From the NCBI GenBank assembly GCA_016703945.1, contig JADJBC010000008.1:186001-250000 (forward strand): a stretch of 64,000 nucleotides of DNA. The letters run 5' to 3'. This DNA comes from Candidatus Aalborgicola danicus. Its GTDB lineage: Bacteria > Pseudomonadota > Gammaproteobacteria > Burkholderiales > Burkholderiaceae_C. Below are positions 43,827 through 52,819 of this stretch, in pieces (position 1 is the stretch's first letter; each line of letters opens with the position of its first letter). Both the position numbers and the translations under genes were made by a program. The notes beneath the pieces were generated by a model that was given only the letters and a program-made list of their open reading frames with translations, was not told the origin of the DNA and made no database searches.

Positions 43827-43855
43827 ATTGTGTACATACGTACACTAGAAGTCAA
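43827..43855 (-). promoter_or_regulatory. Promoter and TetR-type operator of the desaturase operon
   Basis: Minus-strand -35 TTGACT (43855-43850) and -10 CACAAT (43832-43827) are 17 bases apart. The spacer contains gtgtacatacgtacac (43830-43845), an inverted repeat of GTGTAC/GTACAC. A regulator bound here would block the promoter. Confidence 0.75.
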
Positions 43856-43938
43856 TATTTGAAATGAAGTTTAGGGAGAACCACCAAAAATACCCAAGCG
43901 CAGCTCGCTTTTGATGTGGCGCTTTGAGCAGGGCTAAA

Positions 43939-43953
43939 ATACAAACGTACACA
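43939..43953 (+). promoter_or_regulatory. Degenerate second operator at the regulator promoter
   Basis: The sequence aatacaaacgtacac matches the 43830-43845 operator at the TACA and ACGTACAC positions. It sits just downstream of a -10-like TAAAAT (43935-43940) for the TetR gene. This suggests autoregulation. Confidence 0.55.
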
Positions 43954-43965
43954 AACCATAAGCCG

Positions 43966-44634
43966 ATGACCAAACTCTCTACCCTGGCCGAACGCAAGGA
44001 CAAGCTGACCCGCACCGAGCGCAAAGACCTCACGCGCAACAGCCTGTTGCAAGCGGCCCTGGCCTTGATCGGTGAAGGACGCAGCTTCACTAGCTTGGGC
44101 ATCCGCGAAATTGCGCGCGAAGCCGGTATGGTGCCCAACGCCTTTTACCGGCACTTCCGCAACACCGACGAGCTGGGCCTGGAGCTGGTGGAGGAAATGG
44201 GTGTCACCCTGCGCCGACTGCTGCGCGAGGCGCGTCAGACGGATGTGGCCGAGGGCGACCGGGTACGCCGCTCGGTTCAGGTCTACCACCAGTACGTCAT
44301 CGAGAACCGCTTGTTGTTCTTGTTCGTCTCCAGCGAACGTTCAGGTGGCAGCCGCATCCTGCGCATGGCCATCCGCAATGAGGTAAGCCACTTCACCAGC
44401 GAAATGGCCCAGGACTTTCGGCGCCTGGGTATATATAAGGATATGTCCACGACGACATTGCAAATGGTCTGCGGCCTGATCGTCACCACCATGCTGGCGG
44501 CTGCACCGGAAATACTCGACCTGCCACCCGAGCAGCCGCTGCTTGAAGCCGAAATGATGGAAAACTTTGTTCGCCAATTGCAGCTGGTGTTGATTGGTGC
44601 CTCAGTGTGGAAAGAAGCGCTACGCAAGGCCTGA
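43966..44634 (+). CDS. TetR-family regulator, DesT-like
   Basis: A 222-residue transcriptional repressor, divergent from the desaturase operon. The N-terminal helix-turn-helix is 'SLGIREIAREAGMVPNAFYRHFRNTDELGLEL', preceded by a basic stretch with 'RTERKDLTRNSLLQAAL'. The C-terminal ligand domain contains 'ENRLLFLFVSSERSGGSRILRMAIRNEV'. In Pseudomonas aeruginosa the TetR protein DesT controls desCB according to the acyl-CoA pool. Position, neighbour genes and shared operator sites make this the likely equivalent. The ATG at 43966 is chosen because it follows the promoter and operator. Confidence 0.85.
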   Translation: MTKLSTLAERKDKLTRTERKDLTRNSLLQAALALIGEGRSFTSLGIREIAREAGMVPNAFYRHFRNTDELGLELVEEMGVTLRRLLREARQTDVAEGDRVRRSVQVYHQYVIENRLLFLFVSSERSGGSRILRMAIRNEVSHFTSEMAQDFRRLGIYKDMSTTTLQMVCGLIVTTMLAAAPEILDLPPEQPLLEAEMMENFVRQLQLVLIGASVWKEALRKA

Positions 44635-44678
44635 GCAGTCGCGCACACGACTGAGCCGCCCTCTGGGATAATTGATCC

Positions 44679-45500
44679 ATGACAATTACCTACAAAGACG
44701 CCGAAGGCATTCACGGCATGCGCATCGCGGGTCGGCTCACCTCTGAAGTGCTGGACTACCTGACGCCGTTCATCAAGCCTGGTGTCACCACCAACGAAAT
44801 CGACAAGCTGGCACACGACTACATCACCCAGGTGCAAGGCGGAATTCCGGCTCCGCTCAATTACAAGGGCGGTGGTAACCGGCCCTACCCCAAATCGGTG
44901 TGCACATCTGTCAACCATCAGGTTTGTCATGGCATCCCGAATGACAAACCCCTGAAAAAGGGCGATGTGGTCAACGTCGACGTCACGGTCATCAAAGACG
45001 GCTGGCACGGCGACTCCAGCCGCATGTTCATGGTCGGCGAGGCATCCATAGCCGCCAAACGGCTGGCCCGCATCACCTATGAGGCCATGTGGAAAGGCAT
45101 CATGATGGTCAAACCAGGTGTTCACCTCGGTGATATCGGCCATGCCATTCAACAATTTGCCGAAGGACACGGCTTCAGTGTGGTCCGCGAGTTTTGTGGA
45201 CACGGCATAGGCCGGGTGTTCCACGAAGAACCCCAGGTCCTTCATTATGGCAAGCCTGGCACACTGGAAAAACTCGTGGAAGGCATGACCTTCACCATAG
45301 AGCCCATGATCAACGCTGGCAAAAGAGACATCAAGGACGGCCCCGAGAAGGACGGCTGGACCATTGTGACCAAGGACCACTCGTTATCGGCCCAATGGGA
45401 GCACACCATTCTCGTCACCCCAACCGGGTATGAGGTGCTGACACTCTCGGCAGGCTCGCCTGCCATTCCGGAATTTGTTCCGCCTCTGGCAGTAGCCTGA
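44679..45500 (+). CDS. map: Methionine aminopeptidase, type I
   Basis: Removes the initiator methionine from new proteins. It has 273 residues, a normal type Ia length. All metal ligands can be placed: the two Asp in 'NVDVTVIKDGWHGDSSRMF', the His in 'FCGHGIGRVFHEEPQV', the Glu in 'FTIEPMINAG' and the last Glu in 'AQWEHTILVTPTGYEVLT'. N-terminal 'IHGMRIAGRLTSEVLDYLTPFIKPGVTTNEID' is also typical. It lies 28 bp upstream of glnD, a gene pair common in proteobacteria. Confidence 0.97.
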   Translation: MTITYKDAEGIHGMRIAGRLTSEVLDYLTPFIKPGVTTNEIDKLAHDYITQVQGGIPAPLNYKGGGNRPYPKSVCTSVNHQVCHGIPNDKPLKKGDVVNVDVTVIKDGWHGDSSRMFMVGEASIAAKRLARITYEAMWKGIMMVKPGVHLGDIGHAIQQFAEGHGFSVVREFCGHGIGRVFHEEPQVLHYGKPGTLEKLVEGMTFTIEPMINAGKRDIKDGPEKDGWTIVTKDHSLSAQWEHTILVTPTGYEVLTLSAGSPAIPEFVPPLAVA

Positions 45501-45527
45501 GATTGTTCAGGCGGCAGTTGTCCAACC

Positions 45528-48143
45528 ATGGCTGATCTTCAGGCAATTCGCGCCGAATACCGCGCCGAAAAAGCACTGCTGCTGCAGGCAGTTGGTAAAC
45601 GCGGCTCCAACGGACGTGATGCGCACGAGGCCCTGAGTCGAATGGCCCAATTGGCCGATGACGTCTTGCGCCGATTGTGGGAGCACGCCGGGCTGCAATC
45701 TCCTTTTGCACTCCTGGCCGTCGGCGGATTCGGTCGCGGCGAACTTTTTCCCCACTCGGATGTGGACGTATTGGTCCTGATGCCGGATGGATTTGATCCT
45801 GAAAGCGACCCCAAATTGAAGGCCCGCATCGAGGCATTTATTGGTGGCTGCTGGGACAGCGGACTCGAAGTAGGGTCCAGCGTGCGCACCCTCAGCGGTT
45901 GCCTGGCCGAATCCGAAAAAGACGTGACGGTTCAAACCGCACTATTGGAAAGCCGTTTGGTCACCGGCAACGCCGACCTGATGCAGCAGTTTAAAACGGC
46001 ATTTGCTGCGGCCATGGACCCTCAGGCTTTTTTTGTCGCCAAGACACTGGAATTGCGCCAGCGCCATACCAAGTACGAAAACACGCCCTATGCGCTGGAA
46101 CCCAATTGCAAGGAGTCACCCGGCGGATTGCGTGATCTGCAGGTCATCCTGTGGGTTGCCAAGGCGGCCGGTTTTGGCAATAGCTGGAAAGACCTGGCCG
46201 CCAATGGTCTGGCGACGCCCTTTGAGGTACAGCAAATTCTTCGCAACGAATCCCTGTTGACCCGGATTCGCGCCCGCCTGCACCTGATTGCGAATCGGCG
46301 CGAAGACCGCCTGGTGTTTGACATGCAAAATGCGGTCGCAGAGTCCTTTGGTTATGTAAACCCTTCGCCGGAACCGTTTGACGCCAGCGGCGCCCCGGTG
46401 CGGCGAACCTTTGTGCGTGCCAGCGAAACCTTGATGCGGCGTTACTACTGGGCGGCCAAGGCCGTTGCCCAACTGAACCAGATTTTGATGTTGAACATCG
46501 AAGAACGGCTCAACCCTTCGACCCACGCACCCCGGCGCATCAACGACTACTTCAACGACAAAGCCGGCATGATTGACGTGGTCAGTGACGACCTGTACCA
46601 ACGCGAACCACATGCCATTCTGGCGACGTTTCTGGCTTACCAGACCACGGTAGGGGTCAAGGGGCTGTCGGCCCGAACTTTGCGGGCGCTGTACAACGCC
46701 CGTAACCTGATGGATGCGGGTTTTCGGCGTGACCCGGTTAACCGCGAAACCTTCCGCAGAATCGTGATGGAGCCCGAGGGCATTACCCATGCCATGCGCT
46801 TGATGAACCAAACGTCGGTGCTGGGCCGGTACCTGTGGGTGTTTCGCCGCATCGTCGGGCAAATGCAGCATGACCTGTTTCACGTCTACACGGTGGACCA
46901 GCACATTCTGATGGTGTTGCGCAATATGCGCCGTTTCTTCATCGTGGAGCACGCCCACGAGTACCCGTTCTGCTCCCAACTGGCCAGCGGTTGGGACAAA
47001 CCGTGGCTGTTGTACATCGCGGCCCTTTTCCATGACATTGCCAAGGGGCGCGGTGGTGACCATTCGGATCTTGGCGCGGTTGAAGTTCGCCGCTTTTGCA
47101 AACAACACGGCATCGACAGCGCTGATACCCTGCTCATTGAGTTCGTGGTGCGCGAACATCTGTCCATGAGCCAGATTGCTCAAAAGTCAGACCTGAGTGA
47201 CCCCAAAGTCATCGCCGATTTTGCCCGACGCGTGGGCAATGAACGCCAGCTGACGGCCCTGTATTTACTCACCGTCGCCGACATCCGAGGCACGTCGCCG
47301 AAGGTCTGGAACGCCTGGAAAGGCAAACTGCTGGAAGACCTGTACCGCTACACCAGCCGCGCTCTGGGTGGGCATGCGCCAGACCCGGATGCCGAAGTTG
47401 AATCCCGCAAGCGTGAAGCCCTGGTGATGGTTGCCATGCATTCACTGCCCTTCGAAGCACACAAACCGCTGTGGGACACGCTGGATGTCGGATACTTTAT
47501 GCGCCATGACGCGGCCGACATTGCCTGGCACACACGGCAGTTGTCGCGCATGGTCGGTGCCCATAAGACGGTGGTGCGTGCACGCCGCTCACCGGCTGGC
47601 GAAGGCCTGCAAGTACTGGTGTACACCCCAGACCAAAGCGACCTGTTCGCCCGCATTTGTGGTTATTTCGACCAACGCGGATTTAGCGTTTTGGACGCAC
47701 GAATCCACACGGCCAAAAACGGCTATGCGTTGGATACGTTCCAGTTAGTCACATCGGCTCCGCCCGAAGAATACCGGGAAATTACCAGCATGCTGGAAAA
47801 CGGCTTGGCCAAGGTCATTACCGATGCCGGACCCTTGCCCAAACCCGGGCGTGGCCGCGTATCGCGCCGGGTCAAGAGTTTCCCGATCGCGCCAAGGGTC
47901 ACCTTGACACCGGACGAAAAAGGACAACGCTGGCTACTCAATATCTCGGCCAGTGACCGCGTTGGTCTGCTCTACAGCGTGTCCAGGGTGTTGGCCCGGC
48001 ACCACGTCAACCTGCAACTGGCAAAAGTGGCGACCCTGGGTGAACGGGTGGAAGACACCTTCCTCATTGATGGCCCGGAGTTGCAGCACAACAAGAAACA
48101 AATCGAAATCGAAACCGAGTTGTTGGAAGCCTTGACCGCCTGA
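45528..48143 (+). CDS. glnD: Bifunctional uridylyltransferase/uridylyl-removing enzyme GlnD
   Basis: Senses glutamine and modifies PII proteins to control nitrogen metabolism. It has 871 residues. The nucleotidyltransferase domain has 'GGFGRGELFPHSDVDVLVL'. The central domain follows with 'YYWAAKAVAQLNQILM'. The HD phosphohydrolase domain is in 'LYIAALFHDIAKGRGGDHSDLG' (uridylyl removal). Two C-terminal ACT domains are visible: 'LQVLVYTPDQSDLFARICGYFDQRGFSVLDARIHT' and 'LNISASDRVGLLYSVSRVLARHHVNLQLAKVAT'. Complete and intact. Confidence 0.97.
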   Translation: MADLQAIRAEYRAEKALLLQAVGKRGSNGRDAHEALSRMAQLADDVLRRLWEHAGLQSPFALLAVGGFGRGELFPHSDVDVLVLMPDGFDPESDPKLKARIEAFIGGCWDSGLEVGSSVRTLSGCLAESEKDVTVQTALLESRLVTGNADLMQQFKTAFAAAMDPQAFFVAKTLELRQRHTKYENTPYALEPNCKESPGGLRDLQVILWVAKAAGFGNSWKDLAANGLATPFEVQQILRNESLLTRIRARLHLIANRREDRLVFDMQNAVAESFGYVNPSPEPFDASGAPVRRTFVRASETLMRRYYWAAKAVAQLNQILMLNIEERLNPSTHAPRRINDYFNDKAGMIDVVSDDLYQREPHAILATFLAYQTTVGVKGLSARTLRALYNARNLMDAGFRRDPVNRETFRRIVMEPEGITHAMRLMNQTSVLGRYLWVFRRIVGQMQHDLFHVYTVDQHILMVLRNMRRFFIVEHAHEYPFCSQLASGWDKPWLLYIAALFHDIAKGRGGDHSDLGAVEVRRFCKQHGIDSADTLLIEFVVREHLSMSQIAQKSDLSDPKVIADFARRVGNERQLTALYLLTVADIRGTSPKVWNAWKGKLLEDLYRYTSRALGGHAPDPDAEVESRKREALVMVAMHSLPFEAHKPLWDTLDVGYFMRHDAADIAWHTRQLSRMVGAHKTVVRARRSPAGEGLQVLVYTPDQSDLFARICGYFDQRGFSVLDARIHTAKNGYALDTFQLVTSAPPEEYREITSMLENGLAKVITDAGPLPKPGRGRVSRRVKSFPIAPRVTLTPDEKGQRWLLNISASDRVGLLYSVSRVLARHHVNLQLAKVATLGERVEDTFLIDGPELQHNKKQIEIETELLEALTA

Positions 48144-48252
48144 GCTGTTTGGCCGTGAATACGGGACGGCTTCTCCAAAGGACAAAATGACAGCAGAATG
48201 CACAAGCGCGGTGAAACCTGGAGCGCTCTCATCTTCTGGTTGGAGGTTGATC

Positions 48253-50865
48253 ATGCTGACGTGTACGCATCGGGTTCGCATATTGGCCAGCGGTTTGGCT
48301 TTTGCCACGCTCGTTTTGGGGCCGCCACTTTCGGCGCATGCGGTCACACCCGCACTCTCGGTCGGCACGGAACACAGTTTGGCTTTACGCAGCGACGGCA
48401 GCGTATTTGCTTGGGGCTCGGACCGAGACGGGCAACTCGGACAAGGGCGCCAAACCTATGAAAGCCGCCCTGGTCTGGTGGTTGGATTGAGTGGGGTCAA
48501 AGCCATTGGCATCGGCCCCAATCACTCGTTGGCCATCCGAAGCGATGGCAGCCTGTGGACCTGGGGTAGCAACGGGAACGGACAACTTGGCGACGACAGT
48601 ACAGACTTTCGCTCCGAACCGGTTCAGGCGCGGGCCATCAGCCGGGTTAGCGCGGCATGTGGCGGTGACTACTTTTCCGCTGCGCTGGACCAGGATGGTG
48701 CGGTCTGGACCTGGGGCGACCATGCCACCATGGGCAGCGGCGCATTGGAATCGACACGGATACCGGCCAAACTACCCGGCATCAGCGGCATCCAGGCCCT
48801 GGCGTGTGGCAGCGGGCACATCCTTGCCTTGCGGCAAGACGGCAAAGTTTGGGCTTGGGGAACGAATGACGAGGGCCAACTCGGCGACGCAAGCCGCACC
48901 CAGCGTTTGACACCGGTCGAGGTGCGGGGCCTGAGTAACGTGAAGGCGATAACAGCCGGCAATGAGTTCAGCGCAGCCCTGACGCACGATGGCACGGTCT
49001 GGGAGTGGGGGGTCATGTCGCCCTTCAACACCCCGCGTGGTGCGCCGCGAACGGTGCCTGTGCAGACTCCGGGTCTGACAGGGGTGGTCGCGCTGGACGG
49101 TGGTGAAGCCAGTTATGGCCTGGTTGCGCTGCACGCCGATGGTCAGACCTGGTGGCGCTGGATCAGCGGGACAGCGCCAGAGCGCCAAGAACCGGCAGGC
49201 ACACTGGTCGGCGTTTCCACCGCGTATGGGCTGACGCAATTGTTACAAGCCGATGGCACCGTGTGGTCCTACGGCTTCAGCGGAAATGGCTTTGGTACTT
49301 TGGGTGATGGCACCACCACTTACCGTGACGTGCCCGGCCCGGTGCTGGACCTGCGCAGCATCATAAACATCGCGTCCGGCACGTGGCACGGGCTCGCGCT
49401 GGACGCGGGCGGGCGAGTCTGGAGCTGGGGGCTTGACACGTCGGGCCAGCTCGGTCGGGGTCGTATTCTGGGGCAATCGGTTCCGGCTGCTGTCGCGGGC
49501 CTGTCCAACATCGTTCAAGTGTCTGCGGGAACATCGCACAATCTGGCAGTGGACACATCGGGGGCGGTGTGGGCATGGGGCAGCAATGGATATGGCCAAC
49601 TGGGTGACGGCACCTATGCTGACAGCGCCGCCGCAATACGATTGACGGCGATCGCAGATGTGACCAGCGTTGTTGCTGGTTCCTATTACTCGCTCGCGTT
49701 GCAGCATGATGGCTCGGTTTGGTACTGGGGCAGTACATTGCCCGGCGTATCAACCCAGCAACCGGCTTTGCCGACACGCGCGCTGGGCGAGGCAAAATCC
49801 GTGGTCAGTACCAATGGGCACGTGCTGGTGCTCAAGCGCGATGGCACGGTCTGGGCCTGGGGCTTCAACCCAAGCGGCCAATTGGGTACTGGCAACCTGG
49901 AGAGTTCGCCCAATCCGCAGCAGATCGCGGGCTTGGTCGACATTCAACAAGTGGTCGCTACAGCCAGCGGCAGCTATGCCCTCACCCGTGATGGCCGCGT
50001 CTTGGCCTGGGGCGCCAACTGGACCGGGCAAGTCGGCGATGGCACGTTGGACCAGCGACTGATACCCACACTTGTGATCGGTTTAAGCGACGTGGTGGAG
50101 ATCGCCGCCGGGTCCGAACATGCGCTGGCCCGAAAGCGTGACGGCTCAATATGGGGTTGGGGACTTGCGGAGTCGGGTGTGCTGGGCAACGTGACCGAGG
50201 CCAGCGCGGTCGCGCTGCAGCTGAGCACGCCCACTACAGTACAGCAACTGTCAGCCGGTGGCCGAAACAGCGCCTTATTGACAGCGGACGGTCTGGTTTA
50301 CATGGCAGGCGACAACACCGTGGGCCAGCTCGGTGACGGTACCTTTGCAAAACAGGCTGGTTTTGTGCTGAGTGTCAACGCCTCGACCGACGGTTTGCTG
50401 GACCTGGCACCTGGCACACCCAAGAACGTTGCCGCCTCATCGATTCCGGTATTTTTGGTCAAGACCGAAAGACGCGGCGAGCTCTCGGCATTGAGTCTGC
50501 GGGCCAACGTTTTTGGTCTTTTGGGTGGAGGGGAAGTGGCACGCGGTACTCGCGGTACACGCGCTGCAACCAGTTACAAGCTCTACGTGCTAGCGTTGAT
50601 TGGGGACTCCAGCGCGTTCCAGTGGATTTCCCTGGATGCCAAACGCAACTGGGCTCCTCTTTCGTTTCCTCTTGCGGAGTACCTAGCAGGTGTTTCTCTC
50701 AACGCCAGGACGGACTCGGTACTGGTGCAGATCCTCGACGCAGTTGACGTTTCCGGCATTGTCGGCGCACGCATCTTTGTGGGCTACGGCATCGACGCGC
50801 TGGAAATGGTTGCAGCAAGTCGTTATCGCGAGCTGATCACCATTGCGCAGCCGAAGACGAATTAA
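48253..50865 (+). CDS. Secreted RCC1-repeat beta-propeller protein
   Basis: An exported 870-residue protein made mainly of RCC1-type repeats. A signal peptide ('ILASGLAFATLVLGPPLSAHA') follows the ATG at 48253, which has GGAGG six bases upstream. About 14 repeats of 45-55 residues can be counted, each with a core such as 'DGSVFAWGSDRDGQLGQG'. The last approximately 150 residues form a separate domain ('GLLDLAPGTPKNVAASSIPVFLV...'), perhaps an outer-membrane or adhesion module. In bacteria such proteins are poorly characterised; RCC1 itself is a eukaryotic nucleotide exchange factor, but that activity is not implied here. Confidence 0.85.
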   Translation: MLTCTHRVRILASGLAFATLVLGPPLSAHAVTPALSVGTEHSLALRSDGSVFAWGSDRDGQLGQGRQTYESRPGLVVGLSGVKAIGIGPNHSLAIRSDGSLWTWGSNGNGQLGDDSTDFRSEPVQARAISRVSAACGGDYFSAALDQDGAVWTWGDHATMGSGALESTRIPAKLPGISGIQALACGSGHILALRQDGKVWAWGTNDEGQLGDASRTQRLTPVEVRGLSNVKAITAGNEFSAALTHDGTVWEWGVMSPFNTPRGAPRTVPVQTPGLTGVVALDGGEASYGLVALHADGQTWWRWISGTAPERQEPAGTLVGVSTAYGLTQLLQADGTVWSYGFSGNGFGTLGDGTTTYRDVPGPVLDLRSIINIASGTWHGLALDAGGRVWSWGLDTSGQLGRGRILGQSVPAAVAGLSNIVQVSAGTSHNLAVDTSGAVWAWGSNGYGQLGDGTYADSAAAIRLTAIADVTSVVAGSYYSLALQHDGSVWYWGSTLPGVSTQQPALPTRALGEAKSVVSTNGHVLVLKRDGTVWAWGFNPSGQLGTGNLESSPNPQQIAGLVDIQQVVATASGSYALTRDGRVLAWGANWTGQVGDGTLDQRLIPTLVIGLSDVVEIAAGSEHALARKRDGSIWGWGLAESGVLGNVTEASAVALQLSTPTTVQQLSAGGRNSALLTADGLVYMAGDNTVGQLGDGTFAKQAGFVLSVNASTDGLLDLAPGTPKNVAASSIPVFLVKTERRGELSALSLRANVFGLLGGGEVARGTRGTRAATSYKLYVLALIGDSSAFQWISLDAKRNWAPLSFPLAEYLAGVSLNARTDSVLVQILDAVDVSGIVGARIFVGYGIDALEMVAASRYRELITIAQPKTN

Positions 50866-51011
50866 TGCGCTGTACAACTGCGAAATGCGCTACGGCTGGC
50901 TAGTCTGCTCTCTCCAGGTTTATGCGATGCCCCGTCATATACTGGTCACTTCGCCGAAATGGAACCGGCGTCCGATTTACTCCACATTGCTTACGAGACT
51001 AAGGTTCTAGG

Positions 51012-52130
51012 ATGCCAACTCCCAATACACTGGAATCGCCCGAGCGCGACCTGACCGACGCCAGCCTGCGTGAGGAACGCGAAAAAGCCGACCGAGAAAT
51101 GACGGCAAGTCGCTTGGCCGTAGAAAGAGATGCCGACGCCGTAGTTGAACACGCCCGGGAGAACGCCGACGCCGTCATGGTTGCGGCCCGCGAGAAAGCG
51201 GACGAAAAAGCAAGCGAAAAGACGGACGGCACCACTCACCTGGAAACCCGATCCACCATTGCACGGGATCGGAAAGTCGAGGACAAAGCCTTGTACGACG
51301 AGCGGGCTGCGGCCGACTTGAGCGTTCGCAGTGAGCGCGATGCAAGGACACGCATGCTGACACGGCTGTTGCCCCTGGAGCGCGACGCAACCGATCAATA
51401 CCTGCTGACAGAACGCGCCCGTTCCGACGATGCGCTGGCAACCCGAGACGATTTCCTTGGCATGGTCTCCCATGACCTGCGCGATCTGCTGAACGGGATT
51501 GTGGTGAGTTCGCAGTTCCTCGCCCAAAAGCTTGAGAAGCACACTGACAGCGAGCAGTTGCTCATTGAGACGGCGCGTATTGAGCGTTACGGCACCCGCA
51601 TGAACCGATTGATTGGCGACCTGGTCGATGTCGCCAGCATCGACTCCGGCAAACTGGCAATGCATGCGGTTCCCGGCGACGCCAGCTCGCTGGTCACCGA
51701 GGCGGTGGATGCCCTGCAGGTCTCCGCATCGGCAAAGGGAATTTCTCTTGAAGTTCAGAATCCGCAAGAGCCTTGTGCAGCAGAGTTTGACCACGACCGC
51801 ATGCTGCAAGTGCTCGCCAACCTGATTGCCAATTCGATCAAGTTCACCCCCACGGGTGGCAGTATTCGCGTGCACTGCAAAAGTGTGGGTGAGTCGTTTG
51901 AGTTTTGTGTGGACGACACCGGTGAAGGCATCCCCGTGGCCATGCTGGAGGCGGTATTCGAGCGGTTCTGGCAGGTCGGCAAGAACGACCGGCGCGGGCT
52001 GGGCTTGGGCCTGTACATCTCGCGGTGTATTGTGGAGGCCCATGGCGGTAGCATCCGGGCGGACAGCAGCCCTGGTCAAGGGACGCGGATGTTCTTCACA
52101 CTTCCGATCGGCGCCAAACAAAGTTCCTGA
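51012..52130 (+). CDS. Soluble sensor histidine kinase with long coiled-coil N-terminus
   Basis: A 372-residue histidine kinase without membrane segments. Residues 1-135 are highly charged (REEREKADREMTASRLAVERDADAVVEHAREN) and predicted as continuous coiled coil, instead of a PAS or GAF sensor domain. The kinase part is complete: the H box 'DDFLGMVSHDLRDLLNG' (about residue 150), N box 'NLIANSIKFTPTGG', G1 'DDTGEGIP' and G2 'GLGLGLYIS'. No response regulator gene is adjacent, so it is an orphan kinase. It converges with the DUF1554-like lipoprotein gene. Confidence 0.88.
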   Translation: MPTPNTLESPERDLTDASLREEREKADREMTASRLAVERDADAVVEHARENADAVMVAAREKADEKASEKTDGTTHLETRSTIARDRKVEDKALYDERAAADLSVRSERDARTRMLTRLLPLERDATDQYLLTERARSDDALATRDDFLGMVSHDLRDLLNGIVVSSQFLAQKLEKHTDSEQLLIETARIERYGTRMNRLIGDLVDVASIDSGKLAMHAVPGDASSLVTEAVDALQVSASAKGISLEVQNPQEPCAAEFDHDRMLQVLANLIANSIKFTPTGGSIRVHCKSVGESFEFCVDDTGEGIPVAMLEAVFERFWQVGKNDRRGLGLGLYISRCIVEAHGGSIRADSSPGQGTRMFFTLPIGAKQSS

Positions 52131-52141
52131 AGAACTTTCGT

Positions 52142-52819
52142 TTAATTCACCGCAAAGCAATAAAACTTGCCCGCACCCCCGGTGCGCACCAGCGCCTCTT
52201 GGCTACAGCCCGCGGACTGGTGCGAAAAGTTCCATGACTTCGCCCAGTTGTCCGGGGTCGGTCCGACTCGGTCATGGTGGCCGACGACGGCTGAACCGTC
52301 GGTCGAGCTGGTCCAGGATTTGCAGGTGGTGTCGGTCGACGGTGAAAAGGCCGTGCCGTCGGTGCGCGTGCCGGTCAACATGTCGTGTTCATTGGGTGCG
52401 TCTCCGCGCCCTTTGACCCCATTGCCGCGCTCGTCGAGGGCCGTTTCCTTGCTGATGTGATTGCCGTTGTGCAGGTGGTCTACGTCACGGGCAATCAGTG
52501 CGCCCCGGGCGTTGTACCAGGGGCCAGTGCCGATACGGTCACGTGCGTGGATGGCGGCCACGGCCGGCGTGGTGCCGGAGGCAAAGGTTGGCGGCGTGCT
52601 CAGGTAGGCACGCCAGGTTTTGCTTCCGGCGCCGGCCGCCGACGCCAAACGTTGGCAGTGCGCATCCGCGCCAGCCAGGCCACCCAGGTCTGCACCCTTG
52701 CCGCTGCCCACGCTGGTGGCGAAAAAGCCCATCGGGCCGGTGGACGATGACGGCGTGGCACAGGCCGCAAGTAGTGCGAGTGTGGCGGCTGCCAACGCAA
52801 GAGAGCGAAATTTACGCAT
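52142..52819 (-). CDS. DUF1554-like (C-type-lectin-fold) lipoprotein
   Basis: A 225-residue lipoprotein with the signal 'MRKFRSLALAAATLALLAACA' (lipobox LLAAC). The mature part begins with the motif 'GADLGGLAGADAHCQRLASAAG', which I associate with DUF1554-type, endostatin/C-type lectin-like domains. It ends with a Cys- and Trp-containing pattern 'NWAKSWNFSHQSAGCSQEALVRTGGAGKFYCFAVN'. The ATG at 52819 has only weak ribosome-binding support (GGGGAA). The frame runs without a stop into the acyltransferase upstream, so this may be either an independent gene or the C-terminal part of a fused product. Likely an exported carbohydrate- or surface-binding protein. Confidence 0.7.
   Translation of the reverse strand: MRKFRSLALAAATLALLAACATPSSSTGPMGFFATSVGSGKGADLGGLAGADAHCQRLASAAGAGSKTWRAYLSTPPTFASGTTPAVAAIHARDRIGTGPWYNARGALIARDVDHLHNGNHISKETALDERGNGVKGRGDAPNEHDMLTGTRTDGTAFSPSTDTTCKSWTSSTDGSAVVGHHDRVGPTPDNWAKSWNFSHQSAGCSQEALVRTGGAGKFYCFAVN

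Noticed and set aside
50991..52160. A 389-codon open frame opposite the histidine kinase
   Set aside because: The kinase has all H, N and G boxes in order; the antisense frame has none of any family.
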